The notes: generated from the sequence alone by a model not told the origin. A DNA stretch of 6,685 nt from Desulfobacteraceae bacterium (GCA_002868985.1 PKTV01000486.1:1-6685), one strand, 5' to 3'. Shown: positions 1-5,551, counted from the first letter of the stretch. A program made the numbers and translations.

Positions 1-20
1 ATTTTTTTATTTCTGAACTT

Positions 21-524
21 TTATTTATCGTCTTTTCCGCCGTGGCACTGTTTACAGGTCACCGGTGCAGCGCCTTTATCTTTTGATTTCAACTTCATTT
101 TCTTGTTGAAATCCTTGTGGCATCCTTTGCAGTTATCATGTATGGCATTGGCATGATATTCTCGCTTTTGCTCTTTTTTCAGCCCTTTTGCTTCTTTACC
201 TTTAATATATCCGGGTTTTTTGTGGCACTCGATGCAGTTTTGGACCTCGTCACCTTCTTTTAACTTACTCAGCGGTTTGTTGTCTTTGTCATGATGACAA
301 ACTCCGCAACCGTTTTTATACAAATCCGGATGTTTCTCAGCATATTCCTTTGCATGCTTCATGTGTGTAAATGTTTGTATACCTTTGGTATGTTTGTCAT
401 ATGCTTTGTTGTTCATAATGATTTCATCTTTGACCTCTTTTCCGGCATAAATTCCGGTGGTGATAAAGAGAGTTGCTATTACCGCAATCGTTGCAATGAT
501 CCAGTGTTTTTTGCTTATAACCAC
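21..524 (-). CDS. Tetraheme cytochrome c3 family protein (periplasmic, class III cytochrome c)
   Basis: A 167-residue exported cytochrome. Residues 1-27 form a Sec-type signal peptide: a short basic start (SKKHW), a hydrophobic stretch IIATIAVIATLFITTG, and a likely cut after IYA27. There is no twin arginine. Four CxxCH heme sites follow: CGVCH 73-77, CIECH 97-101, CKGCH 132-136 and CKQCH 157-161. His54 and His57 (FTHMKH), His78 directly after the first heme site, and His124 or His129 are candidate distal ligands, matching the bis-His layout of class III cytochromes c3. The chain is very lysine-rich, as in c3 proteins that take electrons from hydrogenases or formate dehydrogenases and pass them to membrane complexes; that partner role is inferred. 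The start is GTG at 522-524, set by AAGGGGA (531-537) with a 6-base gap. A promoter lies at 577-605, so it is probably transcribed apart from tatC. The family is secure; the exact subtype is not. Confidence 0.9.
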   Translation of the reverse strand: MVISKKHWIIATIAVIATLFITTGIYAGKEVKDEIIMNNKAYDKHTKGIQTFTHMKHAKEYAEKHPDLYKNGCGVCHHDKDNKPLSKLKEGDEVQNCIECHKKPGYIKGKEAKGLKKEQKREYHANAIHDNCKGCHKDFNKKMKLKSKDKGAAPVTCKQCHGGKDDK

Positions 525-536
525 GTGTTATCCCCT

Positions 537-563
537 TTCGTTCTCTGTTTGAGTTGTAACGAA
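537..563 (-). promoter_or_regulatory. Small inverted repeat in the cytochrome c leader
   Basis: TTCGTT (537-542) and AACGAA (558-563) are perfect inverted copies 15 bases apart. They lie between the predicted transcription start and the ribosome binding site, and the repeat touches the first base of that site (AAGGGGA, 531-537). It could be a weak leader hairpin or an operator just downstream of the promoter. With a stem of only 6 A/T-rich pairs, chance is possible. Confidence 0.3.
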
Positions 564-576
564 CAAAACGCAAAGA

Positions 577-605
577 TATCTATCAACTGAAAATTTATCT
601 GTCAA
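577..605 (-). promoter_or_regulatory. Sigma-70-type promoter for the cytochrome c gene
   Basis: On the minus strand a perfect -35 box TTGACA (600-605) is followed by a 17-base spacer and TAGATA (577-582). TG stands one base before the -10 box, giving an extended -10. Transcription would begin near 570, leaving a leader of about 45 bases before the GTG start. The -10 box alone is weak (3 of 6), but the -35 box, spacing and TG together make a convincing site. Confidence 0.6.
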
Positions 606-644
606 TATTAAAAATAGGAAATAGGAATAAGAAAATAGATAACC

Positions 645-675
645 GCCCCAGTAAGATTTGCCGAACCTACGGGGC
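645..675 (-). terminator. Possible terminator hairpin downstream of tatC
   Basis: GCCCC (645-649) pairs with GGGGC (671-675). After one bulged A, GTA (651-653) pairs with TAC (668-670), giving 8 pairs around a 14-base loop. On the minus strand the bases that follow read GGTTATCTATTTTC, which is T-rich but not a clean T-run, so termination is only plausible. It lies between the end of tatC and the cytochrome promoter, where a terminator is expected. Confidence 0.35.
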
Positions 676-686
676 AAGCAAATGGA

Positions 687-734
687 CCCGCCCGCCATCG
701 AGAGCCTTGGGTTCGTTCAGGCGAGGCGGGCGGG
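687..734. repeat. GC-rich inverted repeat in the tatC-cytochrome spacer
   Basis: CCCGCCCGCC (687-696) and GGCGGGCGGG (725-734) are perfect 10-bp inverted copies separated by 28 bases. The block is almost pure G+C in a spacer that is otherwise strongly A+T-rich, so it stands out in composition. It would form a very stable hairpin in RNA from either strand and may help to end tatC transcription, although no T-run follows. The sharp change in composition suggests an inserted dispersed repeat; copies elsewhere in the genome cannot be checked here. Confidence 0.6.
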
Positions 735-761
735 CGCAAATGAACAATAAATATTATTATT

Positions 762-791
762 TTAATTTGTGTTTATTCGTGTTCATTCGTG
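762..791. repeat. Three 10-bp imperfect tandem repeats overlapping the tatC stop
   Basis: Three units in a row read TTAATTTGTG (762-771), TTTATTCGTG (772-781) and TTCATTCGTG (782-791). The third unit contains the tatC stop codon (783-785) and its last two codons. The units share the core ATTYGTG. The arrangement looks like a short dispersed repeat that has become, or has always been, the 3' end of the gene. Confidence 0.5.
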
Positions 792-1574
792 GTTTCCCTT
801 ATCCTCTTTGCTCTTTCCTCTATTAAACACCTCATTATTATTGTCTTCTGCCGGTTTCTTTTTTCCGAAAATTCTTGCGCCGACAATGCTGATTTCGTAA
901 AGCACCATCAGAGGCAACGCCATCATAATCTGCGTGACAACATCCGGAGGCGTTAAAATTGCTGCCCCGACAAAAAACAAAAGTAGCGCATATTTTCTGT
1001 TTTTCTTTAAAAAACTAACGGAAACCATACCGAGTTTGGCTAGAAATGTAATAATCAAAGGAAGTTCAAAAACAAGACCAAAGGCGAGCAACAATTTTGA
1101 GGCAAAACTTAAATACTCCCGCATAGAAGGCAAGGGCTTAATAATATCAGAGGCAAACCCTAAAAAAAACTTAAAGCCATAAGGAAATACAATAAAATAT
1201 CCGAAAAATGCACCGCCGACAAAGAAAACAGTGGATAGAAAAACAATGGGGAACATCAAACGTTTTTCCTTGTCATACAACCCCGGTGCGACAAACATCC
1301 AGAACTGATAAAAAATGACAGGAGCGGCCAGAATAATGCCAAAGAGAAATGCGACCTTCAAGTAAGTAAAGAAAGCTTCGGGAAGGCCGGTAAATATAAG
1401 CTTGTCGCCGGCTTGCATGACTCCGATCAAGGGGCGAGTTAAGATTTGAAACAGTTTTTCTTTAAAACCGTATGACAAGACAAAACCGATGCCCACGGCG
1501 GCAAAACAGGTAATCAGACGTTTTCTGAGTTCTTCAAGGTGGGCGGTAAAAGGAATTTTATCTTGATCATCCAT
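783..1574 (-). CDS. tatC: Sec-independent protein translocase TatC
   Basis: TatC is the polytopic inner-membrane core that recognises twin-arginine signal peptides and works with TatA/TatB to export folded, often cofactor-bearing proteins. The 263 residues show the full family pattern. The cytoplasmic signal-binding segment HLEELRKRL is at 12-20, with Glu15 at the position of the key E. coli Glu15. Six hydrophobic spans lie near 20-36, 73-93, 108-135, 155-178, 194-209 and 213-232. FVAPGLY is at 94-100, FELPL at 169-173 carries the buried Glu170, and TPPDVVTQ at 208-215 carries Asp211. A hydrophilic tail of about 28 residues (236-263) is longer than in E. coli and ends inside a tandem repeat. 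The ATG start overlaps the end of tatB by 8 bases, and no strong ribosome site precedes it, so translation is probably coupled. Confidence 0.97.
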   Translation of the reverse strand: MDDQDKIPFTAHLEELRKRLITCFAAVGIGFVLSYGFKEKLFQILTRPLIGVMQAGDKLIFTGLPEAFFTYLKVAFLFGIILAAPVIFYQFWMFVAPGLYDKEKRLMFPIVFLSTVFFVGGAFFGYFIVFPYGFKFFLGFASDIIKPLPSMREYLSFASKLLLAFGLVFELPLIITFLAKLGMVSVSFLKKNRKYALLLFFVGAAILTPPDVVTQIMMALPLMVLYEISIVGARIFGKKKPAEDNNNEVFNRGKSKEDKGNHE

Positions 1575-1905
1575 TAATTATTGAACCGTCTGATTTTTTA
1601 TCTTGGATGTTATTTTCATGTTGTTTTTCGCCGGAATTATCAGAAAGGTTTTGATCTTCGGGTTTTGTATCGACATCTACATCAATCGCCTCCTTAATTT
1701 CGCTACTCATGTCATTAAAGGTTGTTTTAATATCCTTTAATTCAGAATCAATTTCAAAAGATTCTTTTAATTCGGATGTCGCCCGTTTAAACTCGGCAAA
1801 AGCACGTCCCAATGATTTTGCAAGGTCCGGAAGTTTTTTAGGTCCGATAACAATCAGTGCGATTGCGAAAATCAACAACATTTCAGGCATGCCAATGCCA
1901 AAAAT
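1567..1905 (-). CDS. tatB: Twin-arginine translocase subunit TatB (TatA/TatB family)
   Basis: A small one-span Tat subunit, 112 residues from the start chosen here. Order of parts: FGIGMPE, membrane helix about 6-20 ([13 protein letters not shown]), the GP hinge at 21-22, amphipathic helix about 25-45 ([17 protein letters not shown]), then an acidic, low-complexity tail. Glu8 in the membrane end and the long tail favour TatB, the partner that binds TatC and signal peptides; with no separate tatA in view it could serve as a joint TatA/TatB. Start choice: a perfect AAGGAG (1912-1917) sits 6 bases before ATT (1903-1905), exactly where relatives begin MFGIGMPE. An upstream ATG (1930-1932) and TTG (1954-1956) in the same frame would give 121 or 129 residues, but neither has a ribosome site, the ATG lies in a hairpin stem, and the reading would translate the AAGGAG itself. 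The family call is sure; the AUU start is an inference. Confidence 0.9.
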   Translation of the reverse strand: MFGIGMPEMLLIFAIALIVIGPKKLPDLAKSLGRAFAEFKRATSELKESFEIDSELKDIKTTFNDMSSEIKEAIDVDVDTKPEDQNLSDNSGEKQHENNIQDKKSDGSIING

Positions 1906-1911
1906 AGGTGA

Positions 1912-1917
1912 CTCCTT
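1912..1917 (-). promoter_or_regulatory. Ribosome binding site that sets the tatB start
   Basis: The minus strand reads AAGGAG here, a full match to the core Shine-Dalgarno sequence, followed by six bases and then ATT TTT GGC. It is the only strong site within 60 bases upstream of the conserved TatB coding region and is too far (21 bases) from the next in-frame ATG at 1888-1890. It lies 8 bases outside the hairpin element 1926-2066, so it would stay single-stranded. Confidence 0.65.
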
Positions 1918-1925
1918 AACAGTAA

Positions 1926-2066
1926 AAGCCATCTCAAAAATACATCTAACGCCCAATTACAGCGTTGCGAACCTCTTCAAAATGGTCATATACTCTCAAG
2001 TATGCTGCGCTTTTTCATCGGTTCGCGCCTTGTCCTTGAACGTAATCTGCATTTTTGAGATGGCTT
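1926..2066. repeat. 141-bp concentric inverted-repeat (MITE/REP-like) element in the tat leader
   Basis: Three nested inverted pairs share one centre near 1996. The outer pair is 16 bp and perfect (AAGCCATCTCAAAAAT at 1926-1941 with its complement at 2051-2066). A 7-bp pair lies further in (GCGAACC 1967-1973 with GGTTCGC 2020-2026). A 5-bp apical stem (ATACT 1990-1994 with AGTAT 1999-2003) closes on the loop CTCA. Shorter matches such as ACG and CAA continue between them. No open reading frame of its own and no clear target duplication are seen. It lies between the tat promoter and the tatB ribosome site and would form a long hairpin in the tat messenger. The layout fits a small non-coding mobile repeat; genome copies would have to be found to confirm this. 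Confidence 0.65.
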
Positions 2067-2094
2067 GAAAAGAAATGATAAAATCTAAAAAATA

Positions 2095-2123
2095 CTCATA
2101 AATTTTTTACACAAAAGAGTCAA
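2095..2123 (-). promoter_or_regulatory. Sigma-70-type promoter of the tatB-tatC operon
   Basis: On the minus strand, TTGACT (2118-2123, 5 of 6 consensus bases) is followed by a 17-base A/T-rich spacer and TATGAG (2095-2100, 4 of 6). Transcription would start near 2088, giving a leader of about 180 bases that includes the whole hairpin element at 1926-2066. It is the best match found in the 500 bases before tatB. Confidence 0.5.
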
Positions 2124-2205
2124 GCATATAACCCTCAATCGTCCAGTGTAACGTCAAAGTCTACTCTCGCTGATTCAGATGGAAGCGATTTGCTTCCCAA
2201 ATACG

Positions 2206-2365
2206 GCACTAAAATCCCAAATCACAATACTCAAATTCCAAACAATACCAAAATTACAATGACCAAAACAGTTTAATTACTTATTGGATGTCTCGCCGTC
2301 ATTCGATCTGTTTTGAATTTTGATTTTCGGTCATTGATTATTATTTGAGATTTGTATTTTGGTGC
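2206..2365. repeat. 160-bp imperfect inverted repeat downstream of mltA
   Basis: The A/T-rich arms match in order: GCACTAAAAT (2206-2215) with ATTTTGGTGC (2356-2365), CTCAAAT (2230-2236) with ATTTGAG (2343-2349), CAATGACC (2257-2264) with GGTCATTG (2329-2336), and CAAAACAG (2264-2271) with CTGTTTTG (2308-2315). The right arm has about 13 extra bases between the last two blocks, so the hairpin is asymmetric. No reading frame is present. Placed 87 bases after the mltA stop, it could act as a terminator or mRNA-protecting structure, and its form resembles a decayed small mobile repeat. Confidence 0.6.
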
Positions 2366-2451
2366 TTGGAATTTTCATGATTTTCAAAAGCTTATAACTT
2401 TATTTATTCCGAGCAATTCGCTATTTAAATGAGGTAGACTTGCTCGATCAA

Positions 2452-3678
2452 TCAGGGAATATCCGGTTTAAGTACCAAGAAATAAAGTTTGCCGAATTCC
2501 TGCATATGGCCGGCTGCAATCTCAGCGTATGGGCCGTTTCCCCAGAACAGGTCAGCCCGGCTGGGACCGCGAATGGCGCCACCGGTATCCTGATTCAGAA
2601 CAAATCGAGAAAATGCCATCCATTTGTTAATCGTCCTATCTCCATTAATCAAAGGCTTTTTAGTTTCAATAAAAGCCAGACCGGCCCGAGGAAATAAACG
2701 ATTGTCCAAAGCAATGGATCGTCCTGGCGTCAATTTTACCTCTAAAGATCCGAGAGGACCCTCTTTTTCGACTTTAAAAAACACATAGCTTGGATTATAA
2801 TTTAAAACGATTTCGATTTCTTCAGGGTGACGAAGTAAATAATCACGAATTTTTTGCATAGATATCTCTTCAAGGGATAGCTTGCCTTCGTCAACGAGGA
2901 GTTTGCCGATGCTCCGGTAGGGTTGGCCGTTTGATCCATGGTAGTGGACATTAATCATTTCACCATTATCAAGATTAATTTTTCCTGATCCTTGAATCTG
3001 TAAAAAGAAAAGGTCGAGACGGTCCTTGAGCCAGGCGATTTCTTGGACCTTACCTTCCAGAAGCCCTTGGTATTCGATTTCTTTTCGGTCATAGTAGGGC
3101 ACGACACTTTGATTAATATATCTGCCGACAATGGTTTTCCCTTTAAACTGCTTGGAAAAAAGAGAGAGGTTAATGGTCGTTAAATCCTCAGGCCGAGCAT
3201 AAATTGGAAACGAATATTCAGAGTCTTTTTTTAGGCTTCCTTCTAAAACAGGTTCGTAATATCCGGTAAAAAAAACCTGTTCACCAGTATCACTGCCTAT
3301 TGTGGTGTAAACCAGATAGTTATTTTTAATGTATCGTATCAGCTCATCTTTTAATGGTTTTGTTCGGATAAATTGGAGAAAGTACTCAAGGGATCTCACC
3401 ATGTGGGCCGCATCAAAGACGTCTTGTCCAAACCTGAATGTTTTTGTCGGCGACACCCGATTAAGATATGAAACACTTCCCAGAATGCAGTTTTCCAAAC
3501 TATCATAGTCCATATCATCAAAAAAATCCGGATAGGCTGATGAATCTATTCTTATCAGCGCGGTATCTTTTATTTCAGGCAGTCTTTTTTTGAAGAGGCC
3601 ACATCCTGAGAAAATCAGGGAAAAGAAAAATAAAACAAGAACAATTGAAATATATTTGATAAAAAATTTAGGCTTCAT
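2452..3678 (-). CDS. mltA: Membrane-bound lytic murein transglycosylase A (MltA), lipoprotein
   Basis: MltA cuts the MurNAc-GlcNAc bond of peptidoglycan without water, leaving 1,6-anhydro-MurNAc ends, from the periplasmic face of the outer membrane. The 408 residues begin with a lipoprotein signal: KYISIVLVLFFFSLIF, then SGC with Cys26 as the lipid-bearing residue. Gly27 at +2 favours the outer membrane. The MltA domain is marked by FFTGYYEP 136-143, LDLFFLQIQGSG 221-232, YHGSNGQPYRSIGK 246-259 and NPSYVFF 295-301, and by LTPGRSIALD 316-325. The C-terminal 3D domain has QDTGGAIRGPSRADLFWG (363-380) and AAGHMQEFGKLY (388-399). Asp376 aligns with the catalytic Asp of E. coli MltA and Asp364 with a second conserved Asp. 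It is longer than the E. coli enzyme (about 365). The ATG directly follows the stop of the upstream small gene (TAAATG) and lacks a ribosome site, so it is probably translated by coupling. Confidence 0.95.
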   Translation of the reverse strand: MKPKFFIKYISIVLVLFFFSLIFSGCGLFKKRLPEIKDTALIRIDSSAYPDFFDDMDYDSLENCILGSVSYLNRVSPTKTFRFGQDVFDAAHMVRSLEYFLQFIRTKPLKDELIRYIKNNYLVYTTIGSDTGEQVFFTGYYEPVLEGSLKKDSEYSFPIYARPEDLTTINLSLFSKQFKGKTIVGRYINQSVVPYYDRKEIEYQGLLEGKVQEIAWLKDRLDLFFLQIQGSGKINLDNGEMINVHYHGSNGQPYRSIGKLLVDEGKLSLEEISMQKIRDYLLRHPEEIEIVLNYNPSYVFFKVEKEGPLGSLEVKLTPGRSIALDNRLFPRAGLAFIETKKPLINGDRTINKWMAFSRFVLNQDTGGAIRGPSRADLFWGNGPYAEIAAGHMQEFGKLYFLVLKPDIP

Positions 3679-3963
3679 TTATAATTTAGACACTAAACCG
3701 TTCAAGATGAAAAATAGAATGCCGACACAAAACAGTAATAGATATAACGGCATGGTAACAATATATTGAGCGATGTTGTGAACGATTCCTTCGGGCATCC
3801 CTGCAATCCAATCCAATTGGCTTTTGCCGATGACATCCATAAGTATCATGTTTTTCCAGTTCAGATCTCCTCCGGAACGAACAAGTGCTCCTATCGCCTG
3901 AAAACCTAATATTAAACCGCCAATAAACCATGAGGCCAGTCCGGCAATTGTTAATTTTGACAT
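3679..3963 (-). CDS. Small two-span membrane protein of unknown function
   Basis: I do not recognise a named family. The 94 residues have a hydrophobic span at about 5-27 (TIAGLASWFIGGLILGFQAI), a polar middle of about 40 residues with a tryptophan-rich patch (NWKNM, DWIAGMPEG), and a second span at about 68-90 (VTMPLYLLLFCVGILFFILN). There is no clear cleavable signal, so both ends probably face the same side of the inner membrane. The ATG start has an AGAAAGG ribosome site (3972-3978) 8 bases upstream. Its stop touches the mltA start with no gap, which argues that the two are one transcript and perhaps work together at the cell wall; that link is inference. The real-gene call rests on the ribosome site, the membrane pattern and the tight junction. 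Confidence 0.75.
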   Translation of the reverse strand: MSKLTIAGLASWFIGGLILGFQAIGALVRSGGDLNWKNMILMDVIGKSQLDWIAGMPEGIVHNIAQYIVTMPLYLLLFCVGILFFILNGLVSKL

Positions 3964-3969
3964 AATGTT

Positions 3970-4002
3970 AACCTTTCTGGATAAAGATCTTGTTAAAAGG
4001 TT
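3970..4002 (-). promoter_or_regulatory. Leader hairpin that could hide the ribosome site of the small membrane gene
   Basis: AACCTTT (3970-3976) and AAAGGTT (3996-4002) are perfect 7-bp inverted copies separated by 19 bases. On the minus-strand RNA the second arm contains the AAAGG of the ribosome binding site (3972-3978), pairing it with CCUUU. This would lower translation of the small gene, and through coupling of mltA, unless the hairpin is opened. No known riboswitch class is recognised. A 7-bp A/U-rich stem is only moderately stable. Confidence 0.4.
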
Positions 4003-4079
4003 GCGTTGTTGGGTTGATAATTTGCTGTAATAATCATACCTAAACTGAGCGTTTCAAATAGTGACAGGAATATAAATGG

Positions 4080-4559
4080 TTACTCTTTTCTCATAAAAAC
4101 ACCGCTTTTCCCTCCTGATTTTTCAATTAGGCATATGTCAGAAATGATCATTTTACGATCATAAGATTTGCACATGTCATAGATGGTCAGCCCGGCGATG
4201 GATACCGCAGTCAAAGCCTCCATTTCAACCCCTGTCTGATCGACAATACGGACCGCCCCTTCTATTTTTATGTCACTTTTTGTTTTGTCCGGGAAAAAAT
4301 CGATGGCTATATGTGTGATGTTCAAAGGATGACACATGGGGATCAGTTCCGAAGTTTTTTTTGCAGCCATGATACCGGCAATTCGTGCGGTTTCGAGAAC
4401 GTTCCCTTTTTGTACGGTTTGATTCATAATTTTATCGAAAGTGTTCGGATTCATGGAGACAATCCCTTGGGCAACCGCAACACGCAGGGTCGGTTCTTTT
4501 TCGGTGACATCGACCATCCTCACGCGTCCTTGTTTGTCAATGTGAGTAAATTCAGGCAT
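4080..4559 (-). CDS. moaC: Cyclic pyranopterin monophosphate synthase MoaC
   Basis: MoaC turns the MoaA product 3',8-cyclo-dihydro-GTP into cyclic pyranopterin monophosphate (cPMP), the first stable intermediate of the molybdenum cofactor, in the cytoplasm. The 159 residues match the family from end to end: FTHIDKQGRVRMVDVTEK (4-21), KGNVLETARIAGIMAAKKTS (51-70), PMCHPL (74-79), GVEMEALTAVSIAGLTIYDM (110-129), and the glycine-rich end EKSGGKSG (146-153). The active-site residues sit at the same numbers as in E. coli: Lys51, His77, Glu112, Glu114, Asp128 and Lys131. The start ATG is 6 bases after GAGGA, which overlaps the moaE stop. It is the last gene of mobA-moaE-moaC. No moaA is in view. 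Confidence 0.97.
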   Translation of the reverse strand: MPEFTHIDKQGRVRMVDVTEKEPTLRVAVAQGIVSMNPNTFDKIMNQTVQKGNVLETARIAGIMAAKKTSELIPMCHPLNITHIAIDFFPDKTKSDIKIEGAVRIVDQTGVEMEALTAVSIAGLTIYDMCKSYDRKMIISDICLIEKSGGKSGVFMRKE

Positions 4560-4568
4560 AAAGAATCC

Positions 4569-4934
4569 TCATATAGGCATAAAAAATTCTGTTTTCCTCG
4601 TAACGCTGGTTTTAATGGCATTCAGAGTATCATTTAGCACGGCAATAACATTTTCGCGAATATCGCCGGCAACAACCAGAAGCATAACGTCATCGCCTAC
4701 ATTCAGGTGCCTGTTGTCGGCAATTTTGACAAGTATTTCTATTATTCCGGGCTGTTGTTTATATGTTTCAATGACATGACGCAGTTTATCATAATCAACG
4801 GAAATCGTTAGGCCTGAAACCTTGCGCCCGTCACGCGATGTGCCACGGACAATTCCGTTATGGCACAGGATCATTCCCGCCCTGTGATAATCAGGGTGTT
4901 TTTTAATGGTGTCGACCATTCGAATTAAATTCAC
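4569..4934 (-). CDS. moaE: Divergent MoaE-like molybdopterin synthase catalytic subunit
   Basis: MoaE adds two sulfurs, brought by the C-terminus of MoaD, to cPMP to make molybdopterin. The 121 residues follow the MoaE outline: YHRAGMILCHNGIVRGTSRDGRKV (16-39, the first loop with Arg30), EILVKIADNRHLNVGDDVMLLVVA (66-89), then GDIRENV and LNAIKTSVTRKTEF (104-117). Lys108 and Lys114 fall near the two lysines of the LKxxxPIWKKE active-site motif. Departures: the usual SAHR is GDIR, PIWKKE is VTRKTE, and the C-terminal extension is missing (E. coli has about 150 residues). It may be a sequence-divergent MoaE or a related protein with a changed role. The GTG start overlaps the mobA stop (GTGA), with GGGGTG upstream; ATG at 4917-4919 is the alternative. 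The context between mobA and moaC supports a cofactor role. Confidence 0.75.
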   Translation of the reverse strand: MNLIRMVDTIKKHPDYHRAGMILCHNGIVRGTSRDGRKVSGLTISVDYDKLRHVIETYKQQPGIIEILVKIADNRHLNVGDDVMLLVVAGDIRENVIAVLNDTLNAIKTSVTRKTEFFMPI

Positions 4935-5551
4935 TGTGACACCCCAGTTAAATAAGTTGCAGCTTGTTTGGCCCGGGCCAGATCGTCCGGTGTGTTGATA
5001 TTATAAAGAGAAACCAGATCCGGATCAATCGTACGCAAAATATCTTCAGGAATTTTTTTAACGCGAACCTTCTGAAAAACCCGTTGAATTTTGAGAGATT
5101 TTTTTTTAAGTTGTTCTTCTATGGGCTTAAAACATCGTTTCGAGTAAACAGAACAAAGCGGTTCAACCCCTTTGGAAGTTTCAGGGATAACAATGTCAAT
5201 ACCCGGTTCAACACCATCAAGGAGAATTTCTATCAATTCTTTTCTGATAAACGGAATATCACAGGCGACGAAAAAAGCATATGGAGTGGTAATATAAAAA
5301 AGGCCTGTGTGTATTCCTGTTAAGGAACTGCGGATCGGGAAAATGTCAGTTACAATATCAAAATCCCATTCCATATATTGTACCGGATCGTTGGTCACCA
5401 AAATAATTTTGTCAAACAGGATAGTAAAGACCTCATAGATACGGTCAAGAATACGTTTTCCGCCAATACGGACCAATGCCTTGTTCTTGCCGGAGAAACG
5501 GGAATTTTTCCCACCGGCCAATATCACACCTGTACACTTGTTTTTCATCAT
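4931..5551 (-). CDS. mobA: Molybdenum cofactor guanylyltransferase MobA
   Basis: MobA joins GMP from GTP to molybdopterin-Mo, making the MGD form used by DMSO-reductase-family enzymes such as formate dehydrogenases. The 206 residues have the nucleotidyltransferase fold markers: GVILAGGKNSRFSGKNKAL (8-26, the GTP loop with Lys25), NDP at 54-56, SSLTGIHTGL (75-84), the Mg-binding VACDIP (95-100) with Asp98, EPLCSVY (130-136), and NINTPDDL (184-191). The length is typical for the family. Two ATG codons stand side by side at the start (5549-5551 and 5546-5548). Neither has a recognisable ribosome site; the bases before them read GCTTATATAAA. It heads the run mobA-moaE-moaC and diverges from pyrR-moaB. 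The call is secure. Confidence 0.93.
   Translation of the reverse strand: MMKNKCTGVILAGGKNSRFSGKNKALVRIGGKRILDRIYEVFTILFDKIILVTNDPVQYMEWDFDIVTDIFPIRSSLTGIHTGLFYITTPYAFFVACDIPFIRKELIEILLDGVEPGIDIVIPETSKGVEPLCSVYSKRCFKPIEEQLKKKSLKIQRVFQKVRVKKIPEDILRTIDPDLVSLYNINTPDDLARAKQAATYLTGVSQ

Larger units (their letters stand above)
1906..2451. other. 546-base non-coding spacer between mltA and tatB
   Basis: No credible gene was found on either strand. From the tatB side the spacer holds the tatB ribosome site, the 141-bp hairpin element, the tat promoter, a small hairpin (GGAAGC 2181-2186 with GCTTCC 2192-2197), and the long imperfect inverted repeat 2206-2365. Next to the mltA stop is a 6-bp inverted pair (GAGCAA 2411-2416 with TTGCTC 2440-2445). 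About half of the spacer is therefore repeat-derived. Reading frames crossing it on the plus strand have no family features or ribosome sites. Confidence 0.7.

Noticed and set aside
1930..1956. ATG (1930-1932) and TTG (1954-1956) as starts for tatB.
   Set aside because: Both lie in the hairpin element and lack a ribosome site. They add residues not found at the start of TatB relatives and would place AAGGAG inside the coding region. I keep them as alternatives only.
2181..2197. GGAAGC-GATTT-GCTTCC hairpin as a terminator.
   Set aside because: The 6-bp stem is real, but no T-run follows on either strand and it lies between the second repeat and the tat promoter, not right after a gene.
1926..2365. 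CRISPR array in the repeat-rich spacer.
   Set aside because: The repeats are inverted pairs that differ from each other, not direct repeats of constant length with even spacers, and no cas gene is near.
2440..2697. Plus-strand frame antisense to the end of mltA.
   Set aside because: It mirrors the conserved MltA C-terminal region on the other strand and shows no protein features of its own.
3964..4079. Promoter for the small membrane gene and mltA (TTGAAA with TTATTA, 18-base spacer).
   Set aside because: The match is poor in A/T-rich DNA. A promoter may exist here, but I cannot point to one with confidence, and read-through from moaC is also possible.
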